Shown here: one piece after another, positions 9,415-18,209 of the stretch
Layout: every line of letters starts with the position of its first letter
How positions within the stretch are numbered: the first letter of the stretch is position 1
Origin: an uncultured Clostridia bacterium
Lineage (GTDB): Bacteria > Bacillota > Clostridia > Christensenellales > Pumilibacteraceae
Assembly: GCA_934229275.1 (NCBI GenBank)
Contig: CAKQDN010000006.1
Span: 1-60,059 of the forward strand
Direction: 5' to 3'
Length of the DNA stretch: 60,059 nt
Notes under the pieces: generated by a model
Told to the model about the DNA's origin: nothing
Databases searched by the model: none
Seen by the model: the letters and a program-made list of their open reading frames with translations, nothing else
Made by a program: the position numbers and the translations under genes

Positions 9415-10414
9415 AGTCAATATTGCTTTGGATATAGGAACGTGCTACACGTCCGTTTTCGTGGAAAATCAGGGAATCGTACTGCGCGAACCCACTTTGA
9501 TCGCGTACACGGGAAAAGACGACACGCGTAAACTCGGCTGCGTCGGCGATCAGGCTGCCGATATAATAGGAAAAGCGCCCGATAACACGACGGTCGTTCG
9601 TCCCGTCCACGGCGGCTACATATCCGATCCTGCCGCGGCAACCATGATGCTCGGTCAGTACCTCAACAAAATTAACGTGGAAAAAAGTTTCTTCACGCGC
9701 ATTAACGCCGTGCTTGCCGTTCCGACCGGACTGTCGGTAGAAGAGCGCAAGCAGTACGGCGACGTGTGCTACGACGCCGGCATCGCCAACGTGGACATGG
9801 TGGACAACATAATGCTGTCCGCTCTTTCCATGAACCTTCCGGTAGACGCAGCGGCAGGAAACCTCGTCGTCAACATCGGCGGCGGCTCGACCGAAATCGC
9901 GCTCATCAGTCTTTGCGGAATAATAACCGGCTGTTCGGTCAGTATAGGCGGAGATATGATGGACGCGGCAATCTGCGACTACGTCGTGGGTAAATACGGT
10001 CTGCGCATCAGCAAAGCGCTTGCAAGAAAAATCAAGGAAGAAATCGGCAGTCTGTACCCCAACGACAACGCCGGACTGGAAATAAAGGGAGTTAATTCCA
10101 AAACTCTCGTGCCGGCAACCTGCACGGTTTACGCCACCGACGTCTACGAGTCGCTCATGCCCTATTACAGCAAGGTTTCCGAAGCCGTCCGCGACGTCAT
10201 CAAAACCTGTCCCAAATCGTTTGCCGCAGACCTTACCGAAAAGGGCGTGTACGTCACCGGCGGAGCGTCCAGAATACTCGGACTTGACCGAGTCATGAGA
10301 AAAGCACTCGACCTCGACGTCCACATTTCGGCTCACCCCGACTATTCGGCTTGCGCAGGCGGCGGAAAACTGCTCTCGAATCGCGAATTGCTGAAAAAAA
10401 TACTCGGAAACTGA
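9407..10414 (+). CDS. mreB: Divergent MreB-like actin homologue
   Basis: Bacterial actin-fold protein of the MreB family, which normally guides elongasome cell-wall synthesis at the membrane. Seen: phosphate-1 loop ALDIGTCYTSVFVE (residues 7-20), IVLREP at 24-29, phosphate-2 loop NIGGGSTEIA (156-165) and the adenosine motif TGGASRILGLD near the C-terminus. 335 residues, usual length. Two departures matter. The conserved EEP segment after the first subdomain, which carries the hydrolysis-associated glutamate in MreB, reads VDNI here (132-135), and the phosphate-2 aspartate is asparagine. mreC and mreD do not follow. It may be a specialised or weakly hydrolysing MreB paralogue. Ribosome site AAAGGAG, start inside the end of maf. 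Confidence 0.85.
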   Translation: MSKVNIALDIGTCYTSVFVENQGIVLREPTLIAYTGKDDTRKLGCVGDQAADIIGKAPDNTTVVRPVHGGYISDPAAATMMLGQYLNKINVEKSFFTRINAVLAVPTGLSVEERKQYGDVCYDAGIANVDMVDNIMLSALSMNLPVDAAAGNLVVNIGGGSTEIALISLCGIITGCSVSIGGDMMDAAICDYVVGKYGLRISKALARKIKEEIGSLYPNDNAGLEIKGVNSKTLVPATCTVYATDVYESLMPYYSKVSEAVRDVIKTCPKSFAADLTEKGVYVTGGASRILGLDRVMRKALDLDVHISAHPDYSACAGGGKLLSNRELLKKILGN

Positions 10415-10451
10415 ACGGATAAATAAAAACATAACGAAATCACACGACAGA

Positions 10452-10487
10452 AAACAGCCTTATGCGACATAAACGGCTGTTTTTTTA
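10452..10487 (+). terminator. Rho-independent terminator after mreB-like gene
   Basis: AACAGCC pairs with GGCTGTT; an inner helix TTATG/CATAA caps the stem with a CGA loop. Seven or more T residues follow. It separates the ppx-maf-mreB operon from minDE. Confidence 0.9.
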
Positions 10488-10533
10488 TTGTCCGAAAGCG
10501 TTATAATCGAGTGGAAGACAACGGGAGGCTGAA

Positions 10534-11322
10534 ATGTCGAGAGTAATAGTAATAACTTCCGGCAAAGGCGGCGTGGGTAAAACGTCGATAACGCTGGGTA
10601 TAGGAAGGTGTCTTAGCGCAATGGGCATGAAAACGCTGCTCGTGGACACCGATATGGGACTTAACAATCTGGACGTGCTTATGAACGTCGAGGACAAAAT
10701 AGTGTTTGACATTGCAGACGTGGCGGAGAACAGATGCCGCCCAAAGCAGGCGCTCGTCGAGGACGGCGATAGCGAAAATCTGATGATAATGCCGTCGGTG
10801 AGAGGTTACAGAACGAACGAGATAACGGGCGAACATCTTCGCTCGATAATTCGCTCGCTCGACTGCTTCGAGTATATTCTGATCGATTGCCCGGCAGGCA
10901 TCGAACTCGGGTTTCACCGCGCCGTATCGGCTGCAAACGAAGCGCTGGTCGTAACGACGCCGCACGTTTCCGCCGTTAAAGACGCCGGCAAGGTTATAAG
11001 CATACTGTCGTCCTATCGTATGCCTGCTCGGCTTATAGTCAACCGTGTGCGCGGAGATATGGTGGTGGACGGCGAAATGGCTTCGCCCGAAGATATTCGT
11101 TCGGCGCTCGGAATACCGCTTTGCGGAATCGTCCCCGAAAATGACGAAATCAACGGTTTGTCCACCTCCGGCGAACGATTGAGAAGCGACGGCACCGGCA
11201 GCCGAGCCATGCAAATGCTGTGCCGCAACATTGTCTACGGCACCGAAAACGCATACGACTGCACGCAGGAATTCCGCGGTTTGTTCGGCGGAATAAAGCG
11301 CGCTCTCAAAAAACACCTTTAA
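10534..11322 (+). CDS. minD: Septum site-determining ATPase MinD
   Basis: Membrane-cycling ParA-type ATPase that positions the division septum with MinC and, where present, MinE. Deviant Walker A SGKGGVGKTS at residues 9-18, the DTDMGLNNLD switch region near 38-47, LIDCPAGIE, and a C-terminal amphipathic helix (GLFGGIKRALKKHL) matching the MinD membrane-targeting sequence. 262 residues, full length. GGGAGG precedes the ATG; a TATAAT lies at 10502-10507 without a clear -35 partner. minE follows 12 bases later. minC is not adjacent. Confidence 0.96.
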   Translation: MSRVIVITSGKGGVGKTSITLGIGRCLSAMGMKTLLVDTDMGLNNLDVLMNVEDKIVFDIADVAENRCRPKQALVEDGDSENLMIMPSVRGYRTNEITGEHLRSIIRSLDCFEYILIDCPAGIELGFHRAVSAANEALVVTTPHVSAVKDAGKVISILSSYRMPARLIVNRVRGDMVVDGEMASPEDIRSALGIPLCGIVPENDEINGLSTSGERLRSDGTGSRAMQMLCRNIVYGTENAYDCTQEFRGLFGGIKRALKKHL

Positions 11323-11334
11323 GGAGGATAAACT

Positions 11335-11568
11335 ATGTCCGAACAAAAAGCGGAAGAGCGCATAAGAAGAATGAGCCGCAACAGAATAACGGAAATGGAA
11401 AACACTCTGCGCATTATGAAAGCGGAACTTTATAAACTGCTCACTAACTATATGTATCTGTCGCGCGAGGACCTTGCCGTATACGTCGACGTCACGCAGG
11501 ACGGCGAATTCATTTTCAACGTCCGAGCGAGAACCGAACGCTTTATAGGAGCAGGCAAGTACGTTTAA
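11335..11568 (+). CDS. minE: Cell division topological specificity factor MinE
   Basis: MinE stimulates MinD ATPase at the membrane and drives oscillation. This 77-residue protein follows minD with a perfect AAGGAGG site. It has a helical MinD-contact segment (residues 5-30) and then the pattern of the topological specificity domain: a helix ending LLTNYMYL, then EDLAVYVDV and a DGEFIFNVRA strand. The N-terminal membrane-targeting hydrophobic stretch is short or missing, so it is divergent. The assignment rests on position plus the C-terminal pattern. Confidence 0.8.
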   Translation: MSEQKAEERIRRMSRNRITEMENTLRIMKAELYKLLTNYMYLSREDLAVYVDVTQDGEFIFNVRARTERFIGAGKYV

Positions 11569-11606
11569 TCCGTAATAAAAACGCAGTAAAACAAATACAA
11601 TATCGT

Positions 11607-12476
11607 ATGGAAAAACGCTTCGGAATAAAGATTTCGCCGTCGATATTGTTAAGCGGCGTATTTTTTGCTTTAAGCGGCAGAATTTATCTTTTCATATGCT
11701 ATCTGTGCGCGCTCGCCCTGCACGAACTCGCACACGCGGCGGTCGCGAAAAGACTGGGTTACGCGCTCGAAAGAATAGATCTCGGCGCAATGGGAGCGAA
11801 AATGTCGCTCGACTGCGGAATAATAAACAAAAGCGACGAAATTAAAATCGCGATCGCCGGACCTGTCGCAAACTTTGCGCTGTGGCTGGCGGTCGCCGGC
11901 GTGTGGTGGCTGTTCCCCGACGCGTATTTTTATACCGCGGATTTTTCGACCGCAAACGCGGCTCTTTTCATTTTCAATATGCTTCCGGCATATCCGCTCG
12001 ACGGCGGAAGAGTGTTTTTCGCGCTCACGTCGAAAGGCAAACGAGCAAAAACGATAGGCGCGGTCGTGTCTATAGCGTCTGTCGCGGTGCTGACCGCCGT
12101 GTTCGTCCTTAAATTGAAATCCGGAATAGCGGACGTTACGCTCGTGCTTGCCGTCTGGTTCGTGATATCCGGTTTTATAAAGAACAAAGACGCGGACGTA
12201 TATCGAAAAATATACGACGCGGCGTTCCGCAGCGAAAGATTTAAAAGCGGTTTGCCGATCAGGTTTTTCGCCGTCAGCGAACAAACTACGGTAAAGACGC
12301 TTAAAAGAAAGTTAAGCAGCGAATATTTCGGCGTGTTCCGAATCATGGAAACCGGAACGATTTTAACCGAAACGGATATCGGCAAAACCGCGTCGTGCGA
12401 CGAAAATCTGCCCGTTCGCGATACAAAATGCTTCAAAATGAACAAAGATAGCCGAAATAACGCTTTTTTTAGTTGA
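11607..12476 (+). CDS. Site-2-protease-like (M50, SpoIVFB-type) membrane metalloprotease
   Basis: Intramembrane zinc protease of family M50. Zinc ligands are HELAH at residues 39-43, inside a transmembrane helix, and the distal NMLPAYPLDGGR (124-135). Four or so further hydrophobic helices span residues 8-180. The C-terminal 80 residues look like a degenerate CBS-type tail. In spore formers SpoIVFB activates sigma-K and usually sits near minCD and mreBCD, as here, but no sporulation gene is visible in this window, so the substrate is unknown. The start lacks a ribosome binding site. A TACAAT at 11596-11601 stands 5 bases before the ATG, without a -35 match. Confidence 0.88.
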   Translation: MEKRFGIKISPSILLSGVFFALSGRIYLFICYLCALALHELAHAAVAKRLGYALERIDLGAMGAKMSLDCGIINKSDEIKIAIAGPVANFALWLAVAGVWWLFPDAYFYTADFSTANAALFIFNMLPAYPLDGGRVFFALTSKGKRAKTIGAVVSIASVAVLTAVFVLKLKSGIADVTLVLAVWFVISGFIKNKDADVYRKIYDAAFRSERFKSGLPIRFFAVSEQTTVKTLKRKLSSEYFGVFRIMETGTILTETDIGKTASCDENLPVRDTKCFKMNKDSRNNAFFS

Positions 12477-12501
12477 TTTAGTTTAAAATATATGATATAC
12501 T
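12473..12501 (+). promoter_or_regulatory. Promoter of rng
   Basis: TTGATT (12473-12478), 17-bp spacer, TATACT (12496-12501), about 48 bases before the rng start. Confidence 0.75.
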
Positions 12502-12548
12502 AACAACTGCGCGAAAAGCGGCAAACCAACTTATGATGCGGTAAAAAA

Positions 12549-14048
12549 ATGAAATCGTCGTTAATTCTCGTGGACGTGCAGTCGTATATCGTGTCCGTCG
12601 CGCTTATAAGCGGAGGCGAACTTAAAGAGTTCTACGTCGAGTACGCGGATTCCACGGGTGTCACAGGTAATATTTATAAAGGCAAAGTCGTTAATATTCT
12701 TGCAGGACTACAATCGGCATTCGTCGATTTCGGCAGCGGAAGGAACGGCTTTTTGTCGGTTGACGAAATACTCGCGCACCGCTCGATAATGTCGCAGGCA
12801 GGCGTTATTCCCGGTAAATTATCCATAAAGGCAGGCAATTACGTCATGGTTCAGGCTACCAAAGAGCCGACGCAGATGAAAGGCGCGCGCCTTACCACCA
12901 ACGTGTCGCTTCCCGGTCGTTTTGTCGTAATGACCCCGACCATCGACTTTGTCGGCGTTTCAAATAAAATAACCGACGAGCCGACGCGGCAGAAACTTAC
13001 GCAACTTCTCACCAAAATCAAGCCGGAAGGCGGCGGACTTATCGCCCGCACGGTCTGCAAAGAAGCCAAGAAAAACGAAATAATCGGCGAAGTGAAACGG
13101 CTCGAAGCGCTGTGGCAGCGTATCGAATACGACTACGAAAACAAAGTGGGTATTTCGCTCATATACGACGACGGAGATCTCATCTACCGCTCGATTCGCG
13201 ATATGTTCAACGACGACATCGAGGCGATTATCTGCAACGACCGCGCGACTTGCCGCAAGATCGCCGAAAGCGCGAAAGAAACGCAGCCGAAGTTGTCCGA
13301 AAAAATCAAATACTACGACAAAAGCGACGATATGTTCGCCGAATATAACGTATTAAGTCAGGTAGACGCCATTTTGTCGCCTAAAGTGATGCTGCCGTCG
13401 GGCGGCTCGCTCGTGTTCGGCTACACCGAGGCACTCACGGTTATCGACGTCAACACCGCAAAATACTCCGGTTGCGACAATCACGAAGTAACCGTTTTTA
13501 ACACCAATATCGAAGCCGCGCGCGAAATAGCGCGTCAGATACGGCTGCGCAATATCGGCGGTATAATCGTCGTCGATTTTATCGATATGCAGGACGAAGT
13601 CAACCGCGAAGCCGTCATGGACGAACTTAAAAAAGCGGTGTTCGGCGACCGCGCAAAAACGCGTATCGTGGATATGACGGCGCTCGGACTGGTCGAAATA
13701 ACGCGCAAAAAGCAGGGCAGCGAAATTTCTACGGTGCTTTTGGATAAATGTACGCATTGCGAGGGTCATGCGCTCACGAAATCGCACGACTATCAGTGCC
13801 GTAAAATCATGGCGTCGCTCAAAACGCTGTTCGGCAGCGGAAACTACTACGGTGCGCTCGTGTACGTCAACGACGGATTGGCGAGCCACATGATAACCAG
13901 CAGATTTTTTGCAAAGGAATGTGCCGGAGTCTGGCAAAATAAGCGCATATATCTTATTTCCGACAACGTGGATAACGACGGCTTTTACATTAAAGGCTGC
14001 GACGAAAACGCGTTCAACGTGCCTAAAAGAGGCACGCTGCTATACTGA
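12549..14048 (+). CDS. rng: Ribonuclease E/G family endoribonuclease
   Basis: RNase G-type endonuclease that cleaves single-stranded AU-rich RNA with a 5'-monophosphate preference, for rRNA and tRNA processing and mRNA decay. An S1 domain occupies about residues 38-130 (GNIYKGKVVNIL...AFVDFG). The DNase I-like catalytic domain carries the two metal-binding aspartates in VIDVNTAKY and VVDFIDM, and the zinc-link cysteines are in CTHCEG near 402-405. 499 residues, G-type length without the long RNase E scaffold. It has its own promoter and is followed by a terminator. Confidence 0.94.
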   Translation: MKSSLILVDVQSYIVSVALISGGELKEFYVEYADSTGVTGNIYKGKVVNILAGLQSAFVDFGSGRNGFLSVDEILAHRSIMSQAGVIPGKLSIKAGNYVMVQATKEPTQMKGARLTTNVSLPGRFVVMTPTIDFVGVSNKITDEPTRQKLTQLLTKIKPEGGGLIARTVCKEAKKNEIIGEVKRLEALWQRIEYDYENKVGISLIYDDGDLIYRSIRDMFNDDIEAIICNDRATCRKIAESAKETQPKLSEKIKYYDKSDDMFAEYNVLSQVDAILSPKVMLPSGGSLVFGYTEALTVIDVNTAKYSGCDNHEVTVFNTNIEAAREIARQIRLRNIGGIIVVDFIDMQDEVNREAVMDELKKAVFGDRAKTRIVDMTALGLVEITRKKQGSEISTVLLDKCTHCEGHALTKSHDYQCRKIMASLKTLFGSGNYYGALVYVNDGLASHMITSRFFAKECAGVWQNKRIYLISDNVDNDGFYIKGCDENAFNVPKRGTLLY

Positions 14049-14094
14049 TTCCGTTCGGCGGAAAATGCGACTATATCCGTATAAAAGCAAAAAG

Positions 14095-14118
14095 AAAAGA
14101 ACTTCGGGTTCTTTTTTT
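14095..14118 (+). terminator. Terminator after rng
   Basis: AAAAGAAC and GTTCTTTT arms around a TTCGG loop, followed by a T run. Confidence 0.85.
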
Positions 14119-14137
14119 GAAAAAATCGGTCATTCGG

Positions 14138-14166
14138 TTGCAAAATACCGATAAACGCGGTATACT
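14138..14166 (+). promoter_or_regulatory. Promoter of the ApbE-like lipoprotein gene
   Basis: TTGCAA (14138-14143), 17-bp spacer, TATACT (14161-14166). A CGGAGG ribosome site precedes the ATG at 14197. Confidence 0.75.
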
Positions 14167-14196
14167 TGTCGTAACGGAAAACGACGGAGGTGCGAT

Positions 14197-15324
14197 ATGA
14201 AATCAATCGCGGCAAAAATATTGCTTTTTATTGCCGGTATCGCATGCGTCGCTTATCTGTTTGCATGCTCTTCGGTGCGCCCGACGAGTTACTCGGATGC
14301 AATCGGAGAGAAAACGTTCGACCTCGTCGCTGTCGGTAAAGATACGGACGCGGCTCACGAATACTTATTGTCTGCCGTAAAAGAAGTCCTTTCCGCGATT
14401 TCCGACGACGACAGCGGTATATCCGATTTTAATTCGGCAATCGGTCGCGTTTACGAGGGCGAGGAAAACATCCTCGGAGAGCGTGAGAAATACGTCAGCG
14501 TCGAAGTAAATCGCAGGACGTACGACGCCGTTCTCGAAGCAAAACGGCTGTATGCGCTCACAAACGAAACGTTCAACGTCTGCAGTGGCGGTCTTTCCGA
14601 ACTGTGGACTGCAGCGATCCCGACCGACGCGCAACTCGCAGTCGAAACGATGGGCGTCAACAATCCGCTTCTCTTGCTCGAAAGCGTGCAAGGCGGCAAA
14701 TATTATCTCGACAAAAGCATTTACCCCGAACCCGACGGCTCGGTCGTGAAAGAACACACCTTCGTGTCGTTCTCGTCGATGTCAGACGGATTTGCGCTCG
14801 ATTGCGCGATCGAGACTTCCGGAAAATTAAACGTGAGCGGCTTTTCCGCAAAGATAGGCGCTGTTGCCGCATTTACGGGCAAAAGTGCGCGAAAGGACGG
14901 CAAATGGCTTTATCCCGTTTGCTCGGACGGCGGAATAAGCCTTATTGACCTGCTTGTTCCGGGCGGCTATTCGGTTGCCGTTTTCGATGTGGATAACGGA
15001 GCGAAAACGATCGGCGATTTATATGTCGGCGGTGCATTCGATCCAATGACCGGCGTTCCGACCACGCTCTTAAAAATCGACGACGGACAATATGTTCGGA
15101 AAAACGATTACGTCGTGTTCTCTGCCGTAGTTGCTCGCTCTGCCGCGGAAGCGCAGGCGCTTTGTCTTTATTCCGCAGTCACGGGAGAAAGAGCAGCCGA
15201 AAAACTGAAAGAAACGACGCTGTTTTCGTTTACCGTAACTCGCGGCGGAAACGTATACGTCACGGGGGCAGCCGACTACGAACTAAAAGCGTCGCTTTGT
15301 GACTACAACATAATAACGCAATAA
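14197..15324 (+). CDS. ApbE-like lipoprotein, degenerate FAD:protein FMN transferase
   Basis: A 375-residue protein with a signal peptide and lipobox LFAC (Cys24), so probably tethered outside the membrane. The architecture follows ApbE flavin transferases, which attach FMN to threonines of electron-transfer proteins: the SGISDFNSA segment near 73-81, TYDAVLEAKRLYALTNETFNV, the SDGFALD helix, and FDPMTGVP resembling the metal-site DPxTG. Two family features are weak: the NLGGD segment reads NVSGFSAKIG, and the alternating pattern before the C-terminus is loose. It could be an ApbE relative that binds flavin without transferring it. No partner such as an Rnf or FMN-binding-domain gene is nearby. 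Confidence 0.65.
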   Translation: MKSIAAKILLFIAGIACVAYLFACSSVRPTSYSDAIGEKTFDLVAVGKDTDAAHEYLLSAVKEVLSAISDDDSGISDFNSAIGRVYEGEENILGEREKYVSVEVNRRTYDAVLEAKRLYALTNETFNVCSGGLSELWTAAIPTDAQLAVETMGVNNPLLLLESVQGGKYYLDKSIYPEPDGSVVKEHTFVSFSSMSDGFALDCAIETSGKLNVSGFSAKIGAVAAFTGKSARKDGKWLYPVCSDGGISLIDLLVPGGYSVAVFDVDNGAKTIGDLYVGGAFDPMTGVPTTLLKIDDGQYVRKNDYVVFSAVVARSAAEAQALCLYSAVTGERAAEKLKETTLFSFTVTRGGNVYVTGAADYELKASLCDYNIITQ

Positions 15325-15360
15325 AATAAACCATAACAAGGTTTTCAGGAGATAAAAACG

Positions 15361-16572
15361 ATGAAAAACGTATACGACGTGCTGAAAGAAAGAGGCTTTA
15401 TAAAACAGACCATCTACGACGAAGATCTGTATAAAATGCTGGGCGAGGAGAAGGTTAAGTTTTATGTAGGCTTCGATCCCACTGCCGACAGTCTGCACAT
15501 CGGTCATTATATTCCCGTCATGGCAATGGCGTGGATGCAAAAGTACGGACACACGCCGATAGCGTTGTTCGGCGGCGGAACCGGAATGATCGGCGATCCC
15601 TCGGGACGGTCGGACATGCGCACCATGATGACGCGCGAAACCATTGAGCACAACGTAGAATGCTTCAAAAAGCAAATGTCGCGTTTTATAAATTTCGAGG
15701 GCGAGAACGCCGCGATAATCGCAGACAACGCCGACTGGCTGCTCAAACTCAACTACGTCGACTTCCTGCGCGACATCGGCGCATATTTTTCGGTGAACAA
15801 AATGCTCACCGCCGAATGTTACAAGCAGAGAATGGAAAAGGGACTTACTTTCCTCGAATTCAACTACATGCTGATGCAGGGTTACGATTTCCTCAAACTC
15901 AGCGATTTGTACGACTGCAAACTCGAGTTGGGCGGCGACGATCAGTGGTCGAATATGCTTGCCGGCGTGGATCTTATAAGAAGAAAGAAACAGCAGGATG
16001 CGTTCTGCATGACCTGCACGCTTTTGCTTACTTCCGACGGCAAAAAGATGGGAAAAACGCAGAAAGGCGCGCTGTGGTTGGACGAAAACAAATGCTCGGT
16101 GTACGATTTCTATCAGTACTTCCGTTCGGTCGAGGACGCGAAAGTGGAAGAGTGCATGAAACTGCTCACGTTTATGGACCTCGAAGAAATCGCTGAACTT
16201 TGCAAGTATAAGGACGAGCGCATCAACGAGGCTAAAAAGCGTCTTGCGTTCGAGGTTACCAAACTGGTTCACGGCGAAGAAAAGGCTCTTGCGGCACAGA
16301 AGCAGGCACTTGCTGCGTTCGGCGGCAATGCCGAAGATATGCCCACTGTCGAAATCGGCGCGAACGGCGATACTCTTATTGCCGACGTCATGTTCATGGC
16401 AGGCGTTGCGGCAAGCAAGAGTGAAGCGCGCAGACTTATCGACGGCGGCGGCGTAAAAGTGGACGAAACCAAAGTGACGTCATCCTGCGCACTGGTAAAG
16501 GACTGCACGAGCGCGAATTCCTTCGTTCTTCACAAGGGTAAAAAAGTGCACGTCAACGTAAAACTGATTTGA
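15361..16572 (+). CDS. tyrS: Tyrosyl-tRNA synthetase
   Basis: Class I aminoacyl-tRNA synthetase charging tRNA-Tyr. HIGH is exact at residues 46-49, GGGTGMIGDPSG follows, and the second signature appears as KKMGKTQKG. A C-terminal S4-type RNA-binding domain covers about 335-403 (ASKSEARRLIDGGGVKVDE). 403 residues, full length. CAGGAG precedes the ATG. It lies 36 bases after the lipoprotein gene without a terminator, so it may be read from the 14138 promoter. I see no T-box leader. Confidence 0.97.
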   Translation: MKNVYDVLKERGFIKQTIYDEDLYKMLGEEKVKFYVGFDPTADSLHIGHYIPVMAMAWMQKYGHTPIALFGGGTGMIGDPSGRSDMRTMMTRETIEHNVECFKKQMSRFINFEGENAAIIADNADWLLKLNYVDFLRDIGAYFSVNKMLTAECYKQRMEKGLTFLEFNYMLMQGYDFLKLSDLYDCKLELGGDDQWSNMLAGVDLIRRKKQQDAFCMTCTLLLTSDGKKMGKTQKGALWLDENKCSVYDFYQYFRSVEDAKVEECMKLLTFMDLEEIAELCKYKDERINEAKKRLAFEVTKLVHGEEKALAAQKQALAAFGGNAEDMPTVEIGANGDTLIADVMFMAGVAASKSEARRLIDGGGVKVDETKVTSSCALVKDCTSANSFVLHKGKKVHVNVKLI

Positions 16573-17192
16573 GCGGCGGCTATACGGCGATAAAAGAAGG
16601 CGTGTATACGCTGGAAATAAAACGCTCGGAATTTCTGGCGTATTCGTTTCCCGTCCGTGACGAGAACGACGCGGCGGAAAAACTGGCGGCTGTCAGAAAG
16701 AAACACTACGACGCCCGCCACGTTTGCTATGCCTATATTGCCGACGAGCAAGGACTTATCGCGCGCTTTTCCGACGACGGAGAGCCGAGCGGAACCGCCG
16801 GTAAGCCCATTTTAGACGTTATTAAAAAGAACGGACTGAGTAAAAGTCTGATTGCGGTCGTTCGCTATTTCGGCGGAATTCTGCTCGGAGCCGGCGGACT
16901 CACACGCGCGTATTCGGACAGTGCCGCGGGTGCGGTTAAAACGAACGGCACGATAACGTATGTGCAAAAAAACGTGTTAAAAGCGCAAACGGACTATTCG
17001 ACGTATAAAAAAATAAGTTCTGCCGTCAAATCGCTCGGAGAGATTATCGAAGTCGAATATTCCGACGGCGTGACTTTTCGCCTTGCCAGCGACGACGGAG
17101 ATAAAACCGGGCGCATGCTTACCGAAAGCGCAAACGGCAAAATAAGCGTTGCGCGCGAAAAGGACGAATACTTCGCGACGGAGGAAAAATGA
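16569..17192 (+). CDS. YigZ/IMPACT-family protein
   Basis: Member of the UPF0029/YigZ (IMPACT) family, a conserved cytoplasmic fold linked in eukaryotes to translation regulation; the bacterial role is not settled. The hallmark segments are all present: KKHYDARHVCYAY near residues 38-50, RFSDDGEPSGTAGKPILDV, and RYFGGILLGAGGLTRAYSDSA. 207 residues, usual length. The start is TTG overlapping the tyrS stop, with no ribosome site of its own, so translation is probably coupled. The next gene overlaps by ATGA. Confidence 0.9.
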   Translation: MSGGYTAIKEGVYTLEIKRSEFLAYSFPVRDENDAAEKLAAVRKKHYDARHVCYAYIADEQGLIARFSDDGEPSGTAGKPILDVIKKNGLSKSLIAVVRYFGGILLGAGGLTRAYSDSAAGAVKTNGTITYVQKNVLKAQTDYSTYKKISSAVKSLGEIIEVEYSDGVTFRLASDDGDKTGRMLTESANGKISVAREKDEYFATEEK

Positions 17193-18130
17193 GCGTTTTA
17201 TCCGAAAAAACAGAGTATTTAAAGCGAATTACCGGCATCGACCTGCGCAGCGAAAATCGGATAGACAAAGCAGAGAAAGCGTCGTTTACCAAGTTTTCGG
17301 TCGAATGTAACGGACAAAATCGCTTTTTGTTCGTTCCGAAAAATACCGATAAGGCGATTATCGCTCTCGTGCGCGCATATTTTTCCGATACCGACCGTAA
17401 AAACGGCTCGGGCGATGTCGAAACGAAAATATATCGACTTATTAGCGGAGTGGCGACTCCCGACGAAATAGTAAAACTCGATAAAGCGACCGAAAATAAA
17501 AAGTATTTTGCTTCACTTTTAGTGACTGCCGACCCCGAAAAATGGAGCGAACTGTTTTCTTATCTCTCGGCATTGTCTACGGGGCAGGACTATCTCGTCA
17601 AATGCGACCTCGGAAGCGCGCTGTATCTTAAATTCTGCGACGGCTCATACGGCACGAGCGAAGAACTCGCCGCCGTTTTGTACGAAGGAATCACGAGCGA
17701 CAGAAAAATCGATCTCGTCATATGTTCGGGCGGATTCGCGTCCGGCGCAAACGGAATAATGTCGGCGTATTCGAGAACGCTTGCCGCGTACAGACTGTGC
17801 TTTGGAAAAATCCGCAATTACAGCGACTGCGCTCTTGTCGATCTTATGCGTAAAGTTCCCGAAAAAGATCTTGTCGATTTTCTCGACTATCTTTCGGTGC
17901 AGAAGGGGGAGTATGCTCTTTCCGACACGTTAAAGACTACCGCGTCAGAATTTCTCGGGAACGACTTAAACGTCGCCGAAACCTCGAAAAAAATGTTTTT
18001 GCACCGAAACACGCTTCAGGCGCGACTGGATAAAATCGAAAATCTGACGGGGATTAACTTGCGTTCGTTCCGCGGAGCAGAACTTTTCGATCTGATAACT
18101 TCCGTAAAAACCGCGCTCGGCGAAAAATAA
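17189..18130 (+). CDS. PucR/CdaR-type helix-turn-helix regulator
   Basis: A 313-residue putative transcription regulator. The C-terminal 60 residues carry the PucR/CdaR helix-turn-helix (ASEFLGNDLNVAETSKKMF, then HRNTLQARLDKIENLTGINL), which binds DNA in purine, sugar-diacid and amino-acid regulators. The N-terminal 230 residues have no recognised sensor domain but show the GGDEF-like helix/strand alternation seen in CdaR relatives. It is the last gene of the tyrS run (4-base overlap) and a dispersed palindrome follows 55 bases after the stop. No target operator is evident. Confidence 0.8.
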   Translation: MSVLSEKTEYLKRITGIDLRSENRIDKAEKASFTKFSVECNGQNRFLFVPKNTDKAIIALVRAYFSDTDRKNGSGDVETKIYRLISGVATPDEIVKLDKATENKKYFASLLVTADPEKWSELFSYLSALSTGQDYLVKCDLGSALYLKFCDGSYGTSEELAAVLYEGITSDRKIDLVICSGGFASGANGIMSAYSRTLAAYRLCFGKIRNYSDCALVDLMRKVPEKDLVDFLDYLSVQKGEYALSDTLKTTASEFLGNDLNVAETSKKMFLHRNTLQARLDKIENLTGINLRSFRGAELFDLITSVKTALGEK

Positions 18131-18185
18131 AAACGTCGGTTTTTCTTAAAAATGGCTTAAAACTTTGCCAAAATCATAAAAATAG

Positions 18186-18208
18186 AGTACTATGCGTGAC
18201 ATAGTACT
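18186..18208 (+). repeat. Dispersed palindrome, copy A
   Basis: Perfect 9-bp arms AGTACTATG and CATAGTACT around loop CGTGA, followed by TTTTTCTTT. It lies 55 bases after the PucR gene and in the same orientation. One of six copies in the window; may act as a terminator or 3' processing element. Confidence 0.9.
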
Positions 18209-18209
18209 T

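Noticed and set aside
18177..18195. Promoter formed by TTGCCA and the TACTAT inside palindrome copy A
   Set aside because: Spacing is 17 bp, but copies B and C have no -35 match at that distance, so the TACTAT is part of the palindrome rather than a general promoter.
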